Of a stretch of DNA of 64,000 nucleotides, positions 1 through 9,579 are shown one piece after another (the stretch's first letter is position 1; every line of letters starts with the position of its first letter). This stretch comes from Mycobacteroides franklinii (lineage in GTDB: Bacteria; Actinomycetota; Actinomycetes; Mycobacteriales; Mycobacteriaceae). The notes beneath the pieces are model-generated. The model was not told the origin of the DNA, ran no database searches, and saw only the letters and a list, made by a program, of their open reading frames with translations. The translations under genes and the position numbers were made by a program. The stretch covers positions 124,001 to 188,000 of the forward strand of contig NZ_MAFQ01000007.1 of the NCBI RefSeq assembly GCF_002013895.1, given 5' to 3'.

Positions 1-1
1 G

Positions 2-2158
2 GCTCAGCAGGCCGCCGGCTCTGTCGTCGCCTACTTGGATGACGAGACCATGCTGCTGTCGGCGACCACCGCGAGTAAGACCCCCAAGGACCATTTCGAC
101 TTCTTCCCCCTGACGATCGACGTCGAGGAGCGGATGTACGCCGCGGGGCGTATCCCCGGCTCGTTCTTCCGTCGTGAGGGACGTCCGTCCACCGACGCCA
201 TCCTGACCTGCCGTCTGATTGACCGGCCGCTGCGTCCGTCCTTCGTTTCGGGATTGCGCAACGAGATCCAGGTCGTGGTGACGGTGCTGAGCCTGAACCC
301 GCAAGATCTTTATGACGTGCTGGCCATCAACGCCGCCTCGGCCTCCACCCAGATTTCCGGTCTGCCGTTCTCGGGGCCGGTCGGTGGCGTGCGAGTGGCG
401 CTGATCGACGGCCAGTGGGTGGCATTCCCCACCGTTGAGCAGCTGGAGAACGCCGTGTTCGACATGGTGGTAGCCGGCCGCAAGGTGGGCGACGACGTCG
501 CGATCATGATGGTCGAGGCCGAGGCCACCGATAACGTCATCGCGCTCGTGGAGGGCGGCGCCGGCGCACCGACGGAAGCCGTTGTCGCCGAGGGGCTCGA
601 GGCCGCCAAGCCGTTCATCGCCACTCTGTGCACCGCGCAGGAGGAGCTCGCGGCCAGCGCCGCCAAGCCCACCGGTGAGTTCCCGCTGTTCCCCGACTAC
701 CAGGACGACGTGTACGCCGCGGTTCAAGCTGTTGCCGCCGCCCCCCTTGCCGAAGCACTGTCCATCGCCGGCAAGACCGAGCGCGATGAGAAGACCGACG
801 AGGTCAAGGTCGATGTTCTCGGACGTCTGCAGGAAGGCTTCGACGGCCGCGAGAAGGAAATCGGCGCCGCGTTCCGCTCGCTTACCAAGAAGCTTGTGCG
901 CCAGCGCATTCTGAAGGACCAGTTCCGCATCGACGGCCGCGGTGTCACCGACATCCGCGCTCTGTCGGCCGAGGTTGCCGTGATACCGCGGGCACACGGC
1001 AGCGCGCTGTTCGAGCGTGGCGAGACCCAGATCATGGGCGTCACCACCCTGGACATGGTGAAGATGGCTCAGCAGATCGACTCGCTGGGGCCGGAAAAGT
1101 CGAAGCGCTACATGCACCACTACAACTTCCCGCCGTTCTCCACCGGTGAGACCGGCCGCGTCGGCTCACCCAAGCGTCGCGAGATCGGACACGGCGCACT
1201 CGCCGAGCGCGCCCTCATGCCGGTGCTGCCGAGCGTCGAAGAATTCCCGTACGCCATCCGTCAGGTCTCGGAGGCGCTGAGCTCCAACGGCTCCACCTCG
1301 ATGGGTTCGGTGTGTGCCTCCACCCTGTCGCTGCTGAACGCCGGTGTGCCGCTCAAGGCCCCGGTCGCCGGTATCGCCATGGGCCTGGTGTCCGATGACA
1401 TCGAGCTGGCCGACGGCACCACTGAGCGCCGCTTCGTCGCGCTCACCGACATCCTGGGCGCCGAGGATGCCTTCGGCGACATGGACTTCAAAGTCGCCGG
1501 CACCAAGGACTTCGTCACCGCCCTGCAGCTCGACACCAAGCTTGACGGCATCCCCTCGCAGGTGCTGGCCGCCGCGCTGGCACAGGCCAAGGATGCCCGT
1601 AGCACCATCCTCGAGGTGATGGCCGAGGCCATCGACGCACCCGACGAGATGAGCCCGCACGCACCTCGCGTCACCGCGATCAAGGTGCCGGTCGACAAGA
1701 TCGGCGAGGTCATCGGGCCCAAGGGCAAGATGATCAACTCGATCACCGAGCAGACCGGCGCCAGCATCTCCATCGAGGACGACGGCACCGTGTTCGTCGG
1801 CGCCACCGATGGACTGTCCGCGCAGGCGGCGATCGACATGATCAACGCGATCGCCAACCCGCAGCTGCCCAAGATCGGCGAGCGTTTCCTCGGAACCGTG
1901 GTCAAGACCACCGATTTCGGTGCGTTCGTATCGCTGCTCCCGGGACGCGACGGACTGGTGCACATCAGCAAGCTCGGCAAGGGCAAGCGGATCAACAAGG
2001 TCGAGGACGTGGTCAAGGTCGGCGACAAGATCCAGGTCGAGATCGCCGATATCGACAACCGCGGCAAGATCTCGCTGGTCCCGGTCGCTGATGACGATGC
2101 TGCCGAGGCTTCCAACGGCGCGGCCGAGGCCCAGCCGGTAGATGCCGTCGCCGAGTAG
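2..2158 (+). CDS. gpsI: Polyribonucleotide nucleotidyltransferase (PNPase/GpsI), 5' end outside window
   Basis: Phosphorolytic 3'-5' exoribonuclease that degrades RNA to nucleoside diphosphates and can add 3' tails. The reading frame is open from base 2, so the true start lies left of the window; the visible part is about 718 residues. Two RNase PH-type domains fill roughly residues 1-210 and 300-520. A KH domain follows near residues 560-610, with the VIGPKGKMI loop, then a C-terminal S1 domain near 625-690 ([13 protein letters not shown]). A short acidic, Ala-rich tail ends the protein. The stop at 2156-2158 lies inside the start of pepR, an overlap also typical of mycobacterial gpsI-pepR. 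Recognition is from family sequence; nothing looks damaged in the visible part. Confidence 0.97.
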   Translation, partial: AQQAAGSVVAYLDDETMLLSATTASKTPKDHFDFFPLTIDVEERMYAAGRIPGSFFRREGRPSTDAILTCRLIDRPLRPSFVSGLRNEIQVVVTVLSLNPQDLYDVLAINAASASTQISGLPFSGPVGGVRVALIDGQWVAFPTVEQLENAVFDMVVAGRKVGDDVAIMMVEAEATDNVIALVEGGAGAPTEAVVAEGLEAAKPFIATLCTAQEELAASAAKPTGEFPLFPDYQDDVYAAVQAVAAAPLAEALSIAGKTERDEKTDEVKVDVLGRLQEGFDGREKEIGAAFRSLTKKLVRQRILKDQFRIDGRGVTDIRALSAEVAVIPRAHGSALFERGETQIMGVTTLDMVKMAQQIDSLGPEKSKRYMHHYNFPPFSTGETGRVGSPKRREIGHGALAERALMPVLPSVEEFPYAIRQVSEALSSNGSTSMGSVCASTLSLLNAGVPLKAPVAGIAMGLVSDDIELADGTTERRFVALTDILGAEDAFGDMDFKVAGTKDFVTALQLDTKLDGIPSQVLAAALAQAKDARSTILEVMAEAIDAPDEMSPHAPRVTAIKVPVDKIGEVIGPKGKMINSITEQTGASISIEDDGTVFVGATDGLSAQAAIDMINAIANPQLPKIGERFLGTVVKTTDFGAFVSLLPGRDGLVHISKLGKGKRINKVEDVVKVGDKIQVEIADIDNRGKISLVPVADDDAAEASNGAAEAQPVDAVAE

Positions 2159-3454
2159 CGGTCCGAGCGCGGTACGCCGCACGGTTCTTCCAGGTGGGCT
2201 CCGAGTAGTCACCGAGGCAATGCCCTCGGTGCGCTCGGCGTCTGTCGGAGTGTGGGTGGACGTTGGGTCCCGCGACGAGGGGCGCAGCGTCGCCGGAGCG
2301 GCGCACTTCCTCGAGCATCTGCTGTTCAAATCCACGCCCACGCGGTCGGCGGCCGATATCGCACAGTCGATCGACGCCGTCGGCGGTGAGCTGAACGCCT
2401 TCACCGCGCGCGAGCAGACCTGCTACTACGCACACGTGCTGGATTCCGATCTGGAGCTGGCCATCGACCTGGTGGCCGATGTGGTGCTACGCGGGCGATG
2501 CGCGAGTGACGATGTCGAGATCGAACGCGATGTCGTGCTCGAAGAAATCGCGATGCGCGACGACGATCCCGAGGATCTGCTGGGGGAGGCCTTTCTCGGC
2601 GCCCTGTACGGAGACCATCCGATCGGCCGCAGTGTGCTGGGTAGCTCGGAGTCGATATCGGCGATGACGCGCGCACAGCTACATTCGTTCCATGTACGCC
2701 GGTACCGGCCCGAACGCATGGTGCTGGCCGTTGCCGGCAACATCTCGCACGATCGCGTAGTTCGGTTGGCGCGCAAATATTTCAAGTCGCATCTGGACCC
2801 GTTGGCGCAGACCGTCGCGCCGCGCAAGGGCAACGGTCGGGTCGCGGCCAAGCCCGGGCTGGAATTGGTGTCGCGCGACGGTGAACAGGTACACCTGTCG
2901 CTTGGCGTGCGTACCCCCGGGCGAGGCTGGAAATACCGCTGGGCGCTGTCGGTGCTCAACAGCGCGCTCGGTGGTGGGCTCAGTTCCCGTCTGTTCCAAG
3001 AGATTCGCGAGCAGCTGGGCTGGTGTACGCGGTGTACTCGACGGTGGATACCTTCTCCGATACGGGCGCCTTGTCGGTGTACGCGGGTTGTTCACCGGAG
3101 CGCTTCGACGAGGTTGCCAAGGTGACCTCGCAGGTACTGGGATCGGTGGTCGAGGATGGGTTCACCGTGGCGGAGATCGATCGGGCCAAGGGTGCACTGT
3201 CTGGCGGACTTGTTCTGGGGCTTGAGGATTCGGCATCGCGGATGAACCGGATGGGCCGCAGCGAGCTGAACAACGGCAAGCACCGCACGATTTCCGCGAC
3301 CCTGGACAAGATCGACGCCGTAACGACCGACGAGGTCAATGCCATCGCCCGTCAGCTGTTCGGCAGACCTGTCGGGGCGGCGGTTGTCGGACCGTACCGA
3401 TCCAAGCGAACGTTGCCGCGCACATTGCGGACGATGATTGAATCAGCAAGCTAG
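2142..3454 (+). pseudogene. pepR: PepR, M16 family zinc protease, interrupted by a one-base frameshift
   Basis: Processing-peptidase-like M16 metalloprotease encoded directly after gpsI in mycobacteria. The ATG at 2142 lies within the end of gpsI. The inverted zinc motif HFLEH is at residues 55-59, with the downstream Glu ligand in VVLEEI near residue 134. The frame is normal to about 3018, where GEQLGL-type coding continues one base out of register. Restoring one C in ggctgg at about 3017-3022 rejoins the first frame to the second (3023-3454, beginning VYAVYSTVDTF). The rejoined product would be about 437 residues, the usual length for the family. As written, the first frame reads on to 3125 with nonsense sequence and loses the second M16 half. 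It may be a real inactivating mutation or an indel error. Confidence 0.88.
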
Positions 3455-3483
3455 GTGACGGTCGGGGAGATATCCTCTCACTG

Positions 3484-4263
3484 ATGGTCGCCAACGCGAT
3501 TCAGCGCGTCAGGGAACTGACGGCTGGCACATACACCGGGATCGCGGCCGCGATAATTCTGTTGTCGTGGTTGGGTTTCGCGTTACTTCCGCAACACTCT
3601 GGCGGCCATCGTCAGGCGCCGGCGGCCGAGCACATGCACGGCATGCATCACACCGGCATGGCGCCGATGGCCGCTCCGGTGGTGCATCACCCTGTGCTGT
3701 GGATCGCGATCGCCTCCTGGGTTGTCATGACCATCGCGATGATGGGACCAGCCACCTTGCCCTCGATCCAGTACATCGAGCAGAACATGCCGCGGGGCCG
3801 CCGGGGAGGGGCTGTTGTCGGCTACACCGTAGTCTGGCTCGCGGTATGGACCGTCATCGGCGTCGTCATCACCGTGGCGCAATCGGCCGTAGTAGGCCCC
3901 TCGCCCTGGTGGCTCTTTGCCGGAGCCCTTGTTATCGCCGCACTCTGGCAGCTGACCCCGCTCAAGTGCCGGGCACTCGGTGACTGTCACAAGTCGCGCC
4001 CGTTGCCGCCCACCGGTTGGCCCGCCGCCGACGGTGTGATGCGGTTCGGTGCATTCGGCGGGTGGGCATGTGTCAGGTCGTGTTGGGCCGTGATGGTGGC
4101 GATGGCCCTTGCCCCGACAGCGCATATCTTGTGGATGGTGCCCCTGACAGCCGCGGTTACCTGGGAGCGCTTCACCCAGAATCCCCGCCGGACGGCACGC
4201 ATTCTTGCCGGTGTTTTCGTTGTCGCGGCCGTCGCCGTGGGGGTCTTGGCAGCCATCCCCTAG
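3484..4263 (+). CDS. DUF2182 family metal-binding integral membrane protein
   Basis: Polytopic membrane protein of 259 residues with about six hydrophobic segments. After the first segment there is a His/Met-rich stretch (EHMHGMHHTGM, residues about 49-59), followed by the MMGPATLPS motif after the next helix and the QLTPLKCRALGDC motif near residue 158. These are features of the DUF2182 family, described as predicted metal-binding membrane proteins; no substrate is established. The ATG at 3484 follows pepR after 29 bases, in the same direction. The next gene starts 9 bases after its stop, so it may be co-transcribed with the SDR gene. The His/Met cluster suggests copper or another soft metal, but this is inference. 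Confidence 0.8.
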   Translation: MVANAIQRVRELTAGTYTGIAAAIILLSWLGFALLPQHSGGHRQAPAAEHMHGMHHTGMAPMAAPVVHHPVLWIAIASWVVMTIAMMGPATLPSIQYIEQNMPRGRRGGAVVGYTVVWLAVWTVIGVVITVAQSAVVGPSPWWLFAGALVIAALWQLTPLKCRALGDCHKSRPLPPTGWPAADGVMRFGAFGGWACVRSCWAVMVAMALAPTAHILWMVPLTAAVTWERFTQNPRRTARILAGVFVVAAVAVGVLAAIP

Positions 4264-4272
4264 GGTCCGGGT

Positions 4273-5085
4273 ATGGATATCAACGGCAGCGTCGCCATCG
4301 TCACCGGAGCCGGTTCTGGAATCGGGCAGGCTCTCGCTTGGGGTCTTGCCGATGCGGGAGCCTCCGTGATCGCCGCCGACATCGACCAGGATGCGGCCGC
4401 GCACACCGCCTCGGCCCGGGACGGCCGCATCACCGGGCAGTGTGCCGATGCCAGTTCGACCTCCGATATCGAGAACCTCATCGCCATGGCGGAGAAGGAA
4501 TTTGGGCCCGTTGATCTCTACGCGGCCAACGCCGGTATCGGGGGAGGCCTCGGGCTCGATATCGGCGAGGCCGCATGGGACCTCACCATTGATGTGAATC
4601 TGCGCGCGCACATCCGCGCGGCGACCCTGCTGACGCCCAAGTGGGTGGAACGGGGCCGTGGCTACTTCCTGTCTGTCGCGTCGGCTGCCGGGCTGCTCAC
4701 TCAGATCGGTTCGCCTGCCTATTCGGTGACCAAGCACGCTGCCGTCGGCTTCGCCGAGTGGCTCTCGATTACCTATGGCGACAAGGGGATCGGGGTGAGC
4801 TGCCTGTGCCCGATGGGGGTCAAGACTGCCCTGCTCGATGGTCTCACCGAATCCGACGACCCCGCCACCAGGGTGGCGGGCAGTTCCATCACCACCGCCG
4901 GTGAGGTGTTGCAGCCGGCAGCCGTCGCGGCGATCACGCTGGATGCGATCCGTGATGAGCGCTTCCTGGTCCTGCCGCACCCGCAGGTTCTGGACATGTA
5001 CCGGCAGAAGGGTGCCGACTACGACCGCTGGATCCTCGGTATGCGCCGCTATCAAGGTGCCCTGGAAGAGCTGACCAAGAGCTAG
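4273..5085 (+). CDS. Short-chain dehydrogenase/reductase (SDR)
   Basis: Classical SDR of 270 residues. The N-terminal dinucleotide-binding motif TGAGSGIG lies near residues 11-18, NAG near 85, and the catalytic Ser (VASAAG) and Tyr-Lys (YSVTK) near 136-156. An acidic residue after beta-2 (AADID) suggests a preference for NAD(H) over NADP(H). The substrate cannot be deduced. It sits 9 bases downstream of the DUF2182 gene and about 110 bases upstream of a flavin monooxygenase operon, so a role in oxidation of a shared hydroxylated substrate is possible but not shown. Confidence 0.85.
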   Translation: MDINGSVAIVTGAGSGIGQALAWGLADAGASVIAADIDQDAAAHTASARDGRITGQCADASSTSDIENLIAMAEKEFGPVDLYAANAGIGGGLGLDIGEAAWDLTIDVNLRAHIRAATLLTPKWVERGRGYFLSVASAAGLLTQIGSPAYSVTKHAAVGFAEWLSITYGDKGIGVSCLCPMGVKTALLDGLTESDDPATRVAGSSITTAGEVLQPAAVAAITLDAIRDERFLVLPHPQVLDMYRQKGADYDRWILGMRRYQGALEELTKS

Positions 5086-5091
5086 TCCATG

Positions 5092-5189
5092 TGACGTAAG
5101 TCATATATTCATACGGCTGTGACTAATGTTGGTCTTGTCGTATCACCGCTATCTCCTGCTAGCGTTGACGTAATAAGGCATTTCGTCAA
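5092..5189 (+). promoter_or_regulatory. Upstream region of the monooxygenase operon with two inverted repeats
   Basis: Two small perfect inverted repeats lie in the gap before the monooxygenase gene. TGAC-GTAA-GTCA is at 5092-5103. TTGACG and CGTCAA are at 5165-5170 and 5184-5189 with 13 bases between. The second ends 5 bases before the proposed ATG at 5195, and its left arm could double as a -35 element. They are candidate operators, with no regulator identified. Confidence 0.35.
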
Positions 5190-5194
5190 TGTAG

Positions 5195-6727
5195 ATGAGA
5201 GTGGTGGCCACGCAGATGGCAGTTGATGGTCCTGTTGACGTCGTAGTAGTGGGGGCGGGCACGTCCGGATTGGGTATGGCCGCCCGGTTGCGTCAGGCTC
5301 GCGTGCAGAGCCTGCTGGTTCTCGAGCAAGCTCACGAGATCGGCGGTTATTGGCGCGTCAGTGACTACGGTGCCTCCGCGTCCGATGAACTTGCGGTGCA
5401 ACAGTCTTACTCGTTCTCCCCGAGTGCCTCGGCGTCCACGGTCTGGGCAACCCGTGATGGCGTGCTGCAGTATCACCGAGACTTGGTGGTCCGACACGAC
5501 CTCGAATCGGCACTGCGCTTGCGGCACCGGGTCACCGGTCTGACCTTCGATGCGGCCGATGCCACCTGGCGGATCGCCGTGGCGGGGAAGAAATCCGTTG
5601 TCGCGCGGAAAGTGATCCTGGCCGTGGGTGCCGGAAAACTACCTGTGCCACCGGAACTCGAGGGAATCGAGCAGTTCGACGGGCCAGTGCTCAGCACCGC
5701 CGACTGGGACCCGAACTTCGACTTCTCCGGCCGCAACGTCGCGGTGATCGCGGCAGGCGCCACCACCGTGCATGTTGTCCCGGAACTGGTCAAGCGGGCC
5801 GCGCGGGTACGCGTGTTCCAGCGCACGCCCGATTGGGTGCTGCCACGTTGGGGAGGGGAGTCTCCGAGCCTGGCCGGACGGCTGCTATCCCGCGCGTCGG
5901 GGACCCTCGCGGGACGGGCCGTGTCCGCTCGTTATCACGAGGTGCTGGGCCGAGGGCTGGTGCGCCAGGGTGTGGGGACGCGTTTGGTCGAGGCGGTGGC
6001 GGAGAATCACCTCAACCGCAATGTGAAAGACGGCTGGCTACGGCGAAACCTGTTACCTGCCCACCGCGCCGGAACCCGTCGCATTCTTTTCTCCGATGAG
6101 TTCTATCGCGCACTGCAACAAGACAACTGCAAGCTTGTGCCGTGGCCCGTCACCGGCGTGAGCGCAGTCGGCGTGCGATCGGCGGATGCCATGACGCACC
6201 GCGCCGACTGTGTGGTCTTTGCACTCGACACTCCAGAAGTCATGCTGGAGCCCCCATTTCCGATTCATGGGCTCGGCGGTACCACGCTCGACGAATTCTG
6301 GGGTACCGAACCGACCGCGTTCCACGGGGTCAATGTGCCGGGATTCCCCAACATGTTTCTGCTCAACGGGCCGGGTTCGGGCTCGCATGCTTTCGCGGGC
6401 CTATCGCACACCGAGGCCCAGATCGACTACGTAGTGGCGGCATTGGCGTTGGTTGATTCGCTGGCCTTCGTCTCCATCGAGGTGCGCCCTCAGGCTCTGG
6501 AACGGGAGCTGGCGTGGTCCTCCGCGCGACTCGACAAGAGCACCTGGCGTGACGGCGCCTTCCGCTGGTACCGCCAGCGTGAAACGGCGGCAAATGAGTT
6601 GTTCCCCGGTACCGCAACCGAATTCCGGCGGCATCTGGGCGATATCGAGATCGCCGACTACAAGATTCTCACCGAGCAGGAACTCGGCGCCATCAGCAAT
6701 TCAACGACGATAGGGGTAGCCCAATGA
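5195..6727 (+). CDS. Flavin-containing monooxygenase (Baeyer-Villiger-type)
   Basis: FAD/NADPH-dependent monooxygenase of about 510 residues. The FAD-binding Rossmann motif VVGAGTSGLG is near residues 14-24, with GGYW near 51. A second nucleotide-binding segment (AVIAAGATTVHVVPEL, normally GxGxSG) lies near residues 182-197 and is followed by FQRTPDWVLPR, a typical sequence of this family. The second Rossmann has A-A-G instead of the usual GxG start, so NADPH binding may be altered. A later ATG at 5216 would remove seven residues and is an alternative start. Its stop overlaps the ATG of the ferritin-like gene by 4 bases (ATGA), so the two are probably translated together. The substrate is unknown. 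Confidence 0.85.
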   Translation: MRVVATQMAVDGPVDVVVVGAGTSGLGMAARLRQARVQSLLVLEQAHEIGGYWRVSDYGASASDELAVQQSYSFSPSASASTVWATRDGVLQYHRDLVVRHDLESALRLRHRVTGLTFDAADATWRIAVAGKKSVVARKVILAVGAGKLPVPPELEGIEQFDGPVLSTADWDPNFDFSGRNVAVIAAGATTVHVVPELVKRAARVRVFQRTPDWVLPRWGGESPSLAGRLLSRASGTLAGRAVSARYHEVLGRGLVRQGVGTRLVEAVAENHLNRNVKDGWLRRNLLPAHRAGTRRILFSDEFYRALQQDNCKLVPWPVTGVSAVGVRSADAMTHRADCVVFALDTPEVMLEPPFPIHGLGGTTLDEFWGTEPTAFHGVNVPGFPNMFLLNGPGSGSHAFAGLSHTEAQIDYVVAALALVDSLAFVSIEVRPQALERELAWSSARLDKSTWRDGAFRWYRQRETAANELFPGTATEFRRHLGDIEIADYKILTEQELGAISNSTTIGVAQ

Positions 6728-7749
6728 CCGCGGTACTCGCCGATGATGTGACCAGGGAGAACACCAAGAATGTCGAGAAGAACGACGCATTCTTCGAGAG
6801 TGTTCTCGGCAAGATCAAGGCCAGACAATGGACGCTCGCCGACTTTGACTGGGACAAACCAGGTGCCGAGACCATCGACCCCGTACAGTTCGATGACCTC
6901 AAGCAGTTCATGTCGGATTTGGTGTGGATCGAGCACATCGGAGGCCGGATGATGGGCACATTGGGTATCACCGCTCCCAATGACACCCTGCGCGAGATCT
7001 ACAGCTACTTCCACGCCGAGGAACAGCGGCACGCCAACGCCGAGATCGCGCTGATGCGTCGGTGGGGCATGTTGGAGGCCGGGGAAATTCCGCCGCAGTC
7101 GGGAGATATCAAGGCCCTGCTGCAGGCGTTACGCGGATTCGACAATCTCGGTGACCGCAGGCTTCCATTCGTCTATATGGCCACCGTCATCCCCTTCTTC
7201 GAGGTGGGGCTCGACGGCGCAGTGCTCAAGTTTCTTTCCGGTGAGGTCGAGGACCCGCTGTTTCACGAGGTGTTCGCCAAGATTAATTCCGACGAATCAC
7301 GCCATCTGGCGGTCGGTTTCGCGGTTATGGACATGCTGGGTACTCGCACGTTCTCCCGGATGCTGGTGGAGGATGTGGCGCCGTTGCTCAAGCCGGTGAC
7401 CATTGTTCGCGCCGTCGGGTTGGCAAATCCTCACGTCATCCGGTTCGCGGGCTTCCTGACGCGGGTAGGCGACGCGATGCGAAACATGGGCATCGACACG
7501 GTACTGATTCAGCGTGCGTTCGACCGTTATGCGGAATCTGGAGGTCGCAAGAGCAGCAATGCCCGACGGTTGCCCGTGTTCAGAGTGTTGCGGTACCCCA
7601 TTGTCAACAGCACCTACTTCACCGACTTCGATCATCCGCTGCACAAGGTGGGGCGCATGGTGAACACGTTCAACGACAAGGTGCCGTACCGCAAGAAGAT
7701 CAAGATGCCTACCTGGACCAACGAACTCACCGCCGAAACGGCGGTATAG
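6724..7749 (+). CDS. Ferritin-like diiron protein, putative oxygenase or reductase partner
   Basis: Predicted alpha-helical diiron protein of 341 residues. Candidate metal ligands are E70/H71 (WIEH), the EEQRH motif near residues 99-103, a Glu near 160 (PFFEVGLD) and DESRH near 190, a spacing typical of ferritin-like diiron carboxylate proteins. The basic C-terminal region (about residues 285-341) is outside the four-helix core. Translation is coupled to the preceding flavin monooxygenase by an ATGA overlap, implying a shared pathway, perhaps successive oxidation steps on one hydrophobic substrate. The biochemical reaction is not established for this subfamily, so only the fold call is firm. 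Confidence 0.78.
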   Translation: MTAVLADDVTRENTKNVEKNDAFFESVLGKIKARQWTLADFDWDKPGAETIDPVQFDDLKQFMSDLVWIEHIGGRMMGTLGITAPNDTLREIYSYFHAEEQRHANAEIALMRRWGMLEAGEIPPQSGDIKALLQALRGFDNLGDRRLPFVYMATVIPFFEVGLDGAVLKFLSGEVEDPLFHEVFAKINSDESRHLAVGFAVMDMLGTRTFSRMLVEDVAPLLKPVTIVRAVGLANPHVIRFAGFLTRVGDAMRNMGIDTVLIQRAFDRYAESGGRKSSNARRLPVFRVLRYPIVNSTYFTDFDHPLHKVGRMVNTFNDKVPYRKKIKMPTWTNELTAETAV

Positions 7750-7764
7750 GCAGCGCCCGCTTTC

Positions 7765-7799
7765 GAGCGACAGCTCCGGGTCGGCCGGATGTGTCGCTC
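7765..7799. terminator. Bidirectional hairpin between convergent genes
   Basis: Perfect 8-base arms, GAGCGACA at 7765-7772 and TGTCGCTC at 7792-7799, enclose a 19-base GC-rich loop. The structure sits in the 77-base gap between the convergent ferritin-like and ald genes, where a shared terminator is expected. No U-tract follows, as is common in mycobacteria. Confidence 0.55.
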
Positions 7800-7826
7800 A
7801 GCGGCAGGCGCCGCCGAGCACGGTCG

Positions 7827-8954
7827 CTAGACCAGTAGTCCCGCGGGATCGGTGAAGGGCAGCTCCAGGTCCTCGGCGACATGAGCGTTCAGCAGCGCGC
7901 CTTCGTGTGTGGAAAGCCCTTTGGCCAGGGCGGCATCGTCGCGGCAGGCCTGCCGCCAGCCCTTGTCCGCCAGCGCCAGCACGTACGGCATGGTGGCGTT
8001 GGTCAAGGCAAAGGTGGATGTGCGCGGCACGGCGCCGGGCATATTGGCCACACAGTAGAACACGCTGTCGTGCACCGTGTAGGTCGGTTCGTCATGGGTG
8101 GTGGGACGTGAATCGGCGAAGCAGCCACCCTGATCAATCGCGATGTCCACCAACACAGATCCCGGCTTCATCTGGGCGACAAGCGAATTCGAAATGAGCT
8201 TGGGTGCCTTGGCGCCCGGAATGAGCACCGCGCCGATCACCAGGTCGGCCCGTTTGACGGCTCCCTCCAGGTCCATGGTGGACGAGTACCGGGTCCGGAT
8301 GGAGCCGCCGAATTCTGCGTCCAACTCACGCAGCTTGTTCAGGTTGACGTCGAAAACCGTGACATGAGCACCCATTCCGGCAGCGATCCGCGCCGCGTTG
8401 TATCCGGCCACACCACCGCCGATGACGACCACGTCGGCCGGGCCGACGCCGGGAACACCGCCCATGACCAGGCCGCGACCGCCCACCGGAGCCATCAGAT
8501 GGTAGGCGCCGACCTGTGCGGATAGTCTTCCGGCCACCTCACTCATCGGGGCCAAAAGAGGAAGCGCGACGGTGTCACCCGGGCCGGCGGTCTGCACCGT
8601 CTCGTAGGCGATCGAGGTGGTTTCCGACGTCAGCAGCGCCTCCGTGCACGGCAGCGAGGCAGCCAAATGCAGGTAGGTGAACAGGGTCTGGCCGCGTCGC
8701 ATGAGGGCGTATTCCGGCTCGATCGGTTCCTTGACCTTGAGCAGCAGATCGGCCTCGGCCCATACTTGGTCGGCACCGTTGATGACCTGTGCGCCAGCAG
8801 CTTTGAAGTCCACGTCGGATATCGAGGAGCCTTCACCCGCGCCCGCCTGGATGATCACTTCGTGACCGCGGCGGGTCAGCTCGGCCACACCCGCGGGGGT
8901 GGTTGCCACCCGGTACTCGTTGTTCTTGATCTCGGTAGGGATGCCTACGCGCAT
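7827..8954 (-). CDS. ald: Alanine dehydrogenase
   Basis: NAD-dependent L-alanine dehydrogenase (alanine to pyruvate plus ammonium, reversible), 375 residues, close to the family norm. Start MRVGIPTEIK and the catalytic segments LLKVKEP (Lys near 75) and TYLHLAA (His near 96) are diagnostic, as is the NAD-binding VIGGGVAGYNAA near residue 175. A strong ribosome-binding sequence (AGGAGA) precedes the ATG. It is transcribed divergently from the Lrp/AsnC regulator, the arrangement of ald and aldR in M. tuberculosis, where AldR controls ald in response to amino acids. The C-terminus is normal. Confidence 0.97.
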   Translation of the reverse strand: MRVGIPTEIKNNEYRVATTPAGVAELTRRGHEVIIQAGAGEGSSISDVDFKAAGAQVINGADQVWAEADLLLKVKEPIEPEYALMRRGQTLFTYLHLAASLPCTEALLTSETTSIAYETVQTAGPGDTVALPLLAPMSEVAGRLSAQVGAYHLMAPVGGRGLVMGGVPGVGPADVVVIGGGVAGYNAARIAAGMGAHVTVFDVNLNKLRELDAEFGGSIRTRYSSTMDLEGAVKRADLVIGAVLIPGAKAPKLISNSLVAQMKPGSVLVDIAIDQGGCFADSRPTTHDEPTYTVHDSVFYCVANMPGAVPRTSTFALTNATMPYVLALADKGWRQACRDDAALAKGLSTHEGALLNAHVAEDLELPFTDPAGLLV

Positions 8955-8971
8955 GATTTTTCTTCTCCTGT

Positions 8972-9002
8972 TTCACATCTAAGTCCCGTGTTCAAGTGTG
9001 AA
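8972..9002. promoter_or_regulatory. Candidate AldR operator between ald and aldR
   Basis: The 101-base divergent gap contains TTCACA at 8972-8977 and its inverted partner TGTGAA at 8997-9002, with a further CACGCAATATTTGTG-like imperfect dyad at about 9017-9032. Multiple spaced dyads fit an octameric Lrp-type regulator. The assignment is inferred from position. Confidence 0.4.
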
Positions 9003-9055
9003 GAAGCGTCGATAAACACGCAATATTTGTGTGGAAGATTCGATACATTACAAAT

Positions 9056-9571
9056 ATGACCGCAAAATCACCGGAATCTCGGTTCGACATACCGCCAGGG
9101 CCGAATGATGTTCGGCGGGTGGATCTCGACGACGTTGACCGCCGCATCCTGATGGAACTGCACGACGACGCACGTATACCCAACAGCGCGCTGGCCGAGG
9201 CGGTGGGGATCGCAGCATCCACATGTCATGGACGGGTCCGGCGTCTCCAGGAAACCGGGGTGATCCGTGGATTCTTCACCGACGTCGACCCCGCGGCCAT
9301 CGGCCGGCCGCTACAGGCGATGATCTCGGTCAGCCTGCAGGCCAACGCGCGCGGAAACATCCGCACATTCATCCGCGATATCCGTCAGCTGCCGCAGGTG
9401 ATCGACGTGTATTTCCTAGCGGGCGCCGACGATTACATCCTGCACGTCGCGGCCCGCGACACCGAGGACCTGAGGTCCTTCGTCGTTGAGAAACTCAACG
9501 CACAGCCCGATGTCGCGGGCACGCAGACGTCGTTGATCTTCGAGCATCTCCGTGGGGGAGCGCCCCTATAG
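9056..9571 (+). CDS. aldR: Lrp/AsnC family transcriptional regulator (AldR-type)
   Basis: Amino-acid-responsive DNA-binding protein, 171 residues from the ATG at 9056. An in-frame alternative initiation codon 27 bases upstream lies deep in the promoter region and is less likely. The N-terminal winged helix begins LDDVDRRILMELHDDAR and includes the recognition helix region AASTCHGRVRRL. A C-terminal RAM domain (about residues 75-160, including VYFLAGADDYILHV) binds the effector. It is divergent from ald, so by analogy with M. tuberculosis AldR it probably controls ald. The gene converges with the SulP-carbonic anhydrase gene, leaving only 8 bases between stops. Confidence 0.92.
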   Translation: MTAKSPESRFDIPPGPNDVRRVDLDDVDRRILMELHDDARIPNSALAEAVGIAASTCHGRVRRLQETGVIRGFFTDVDPAAIGRPLQAMISVSLQANARGNIRTFIRDIRQLPQVIDVYFLAGADDYILHVAARDTEDLRSFVVEKLNAQPDVAGTQTSLIFEHLRGGAPL

Positions 9572-9579
9572 ACCTGCGG

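Noticed and set aside
1166..2404. 412-codon minus-strand open frame opposite gpsI
   Set aside because: Antisense shadow of a GC-rich coding region; the peptide is low-complexity Asp/Leu/Arg and matches no family, while the plus strand is clearly gpsI.
3583..5055. 490-codon minus-strand frame opposite the DUF2182 and SDR genes
   Set aside because: Gly/Arg/His-rich composition typical of codon-position shadows; spans two real plus-strand genes.
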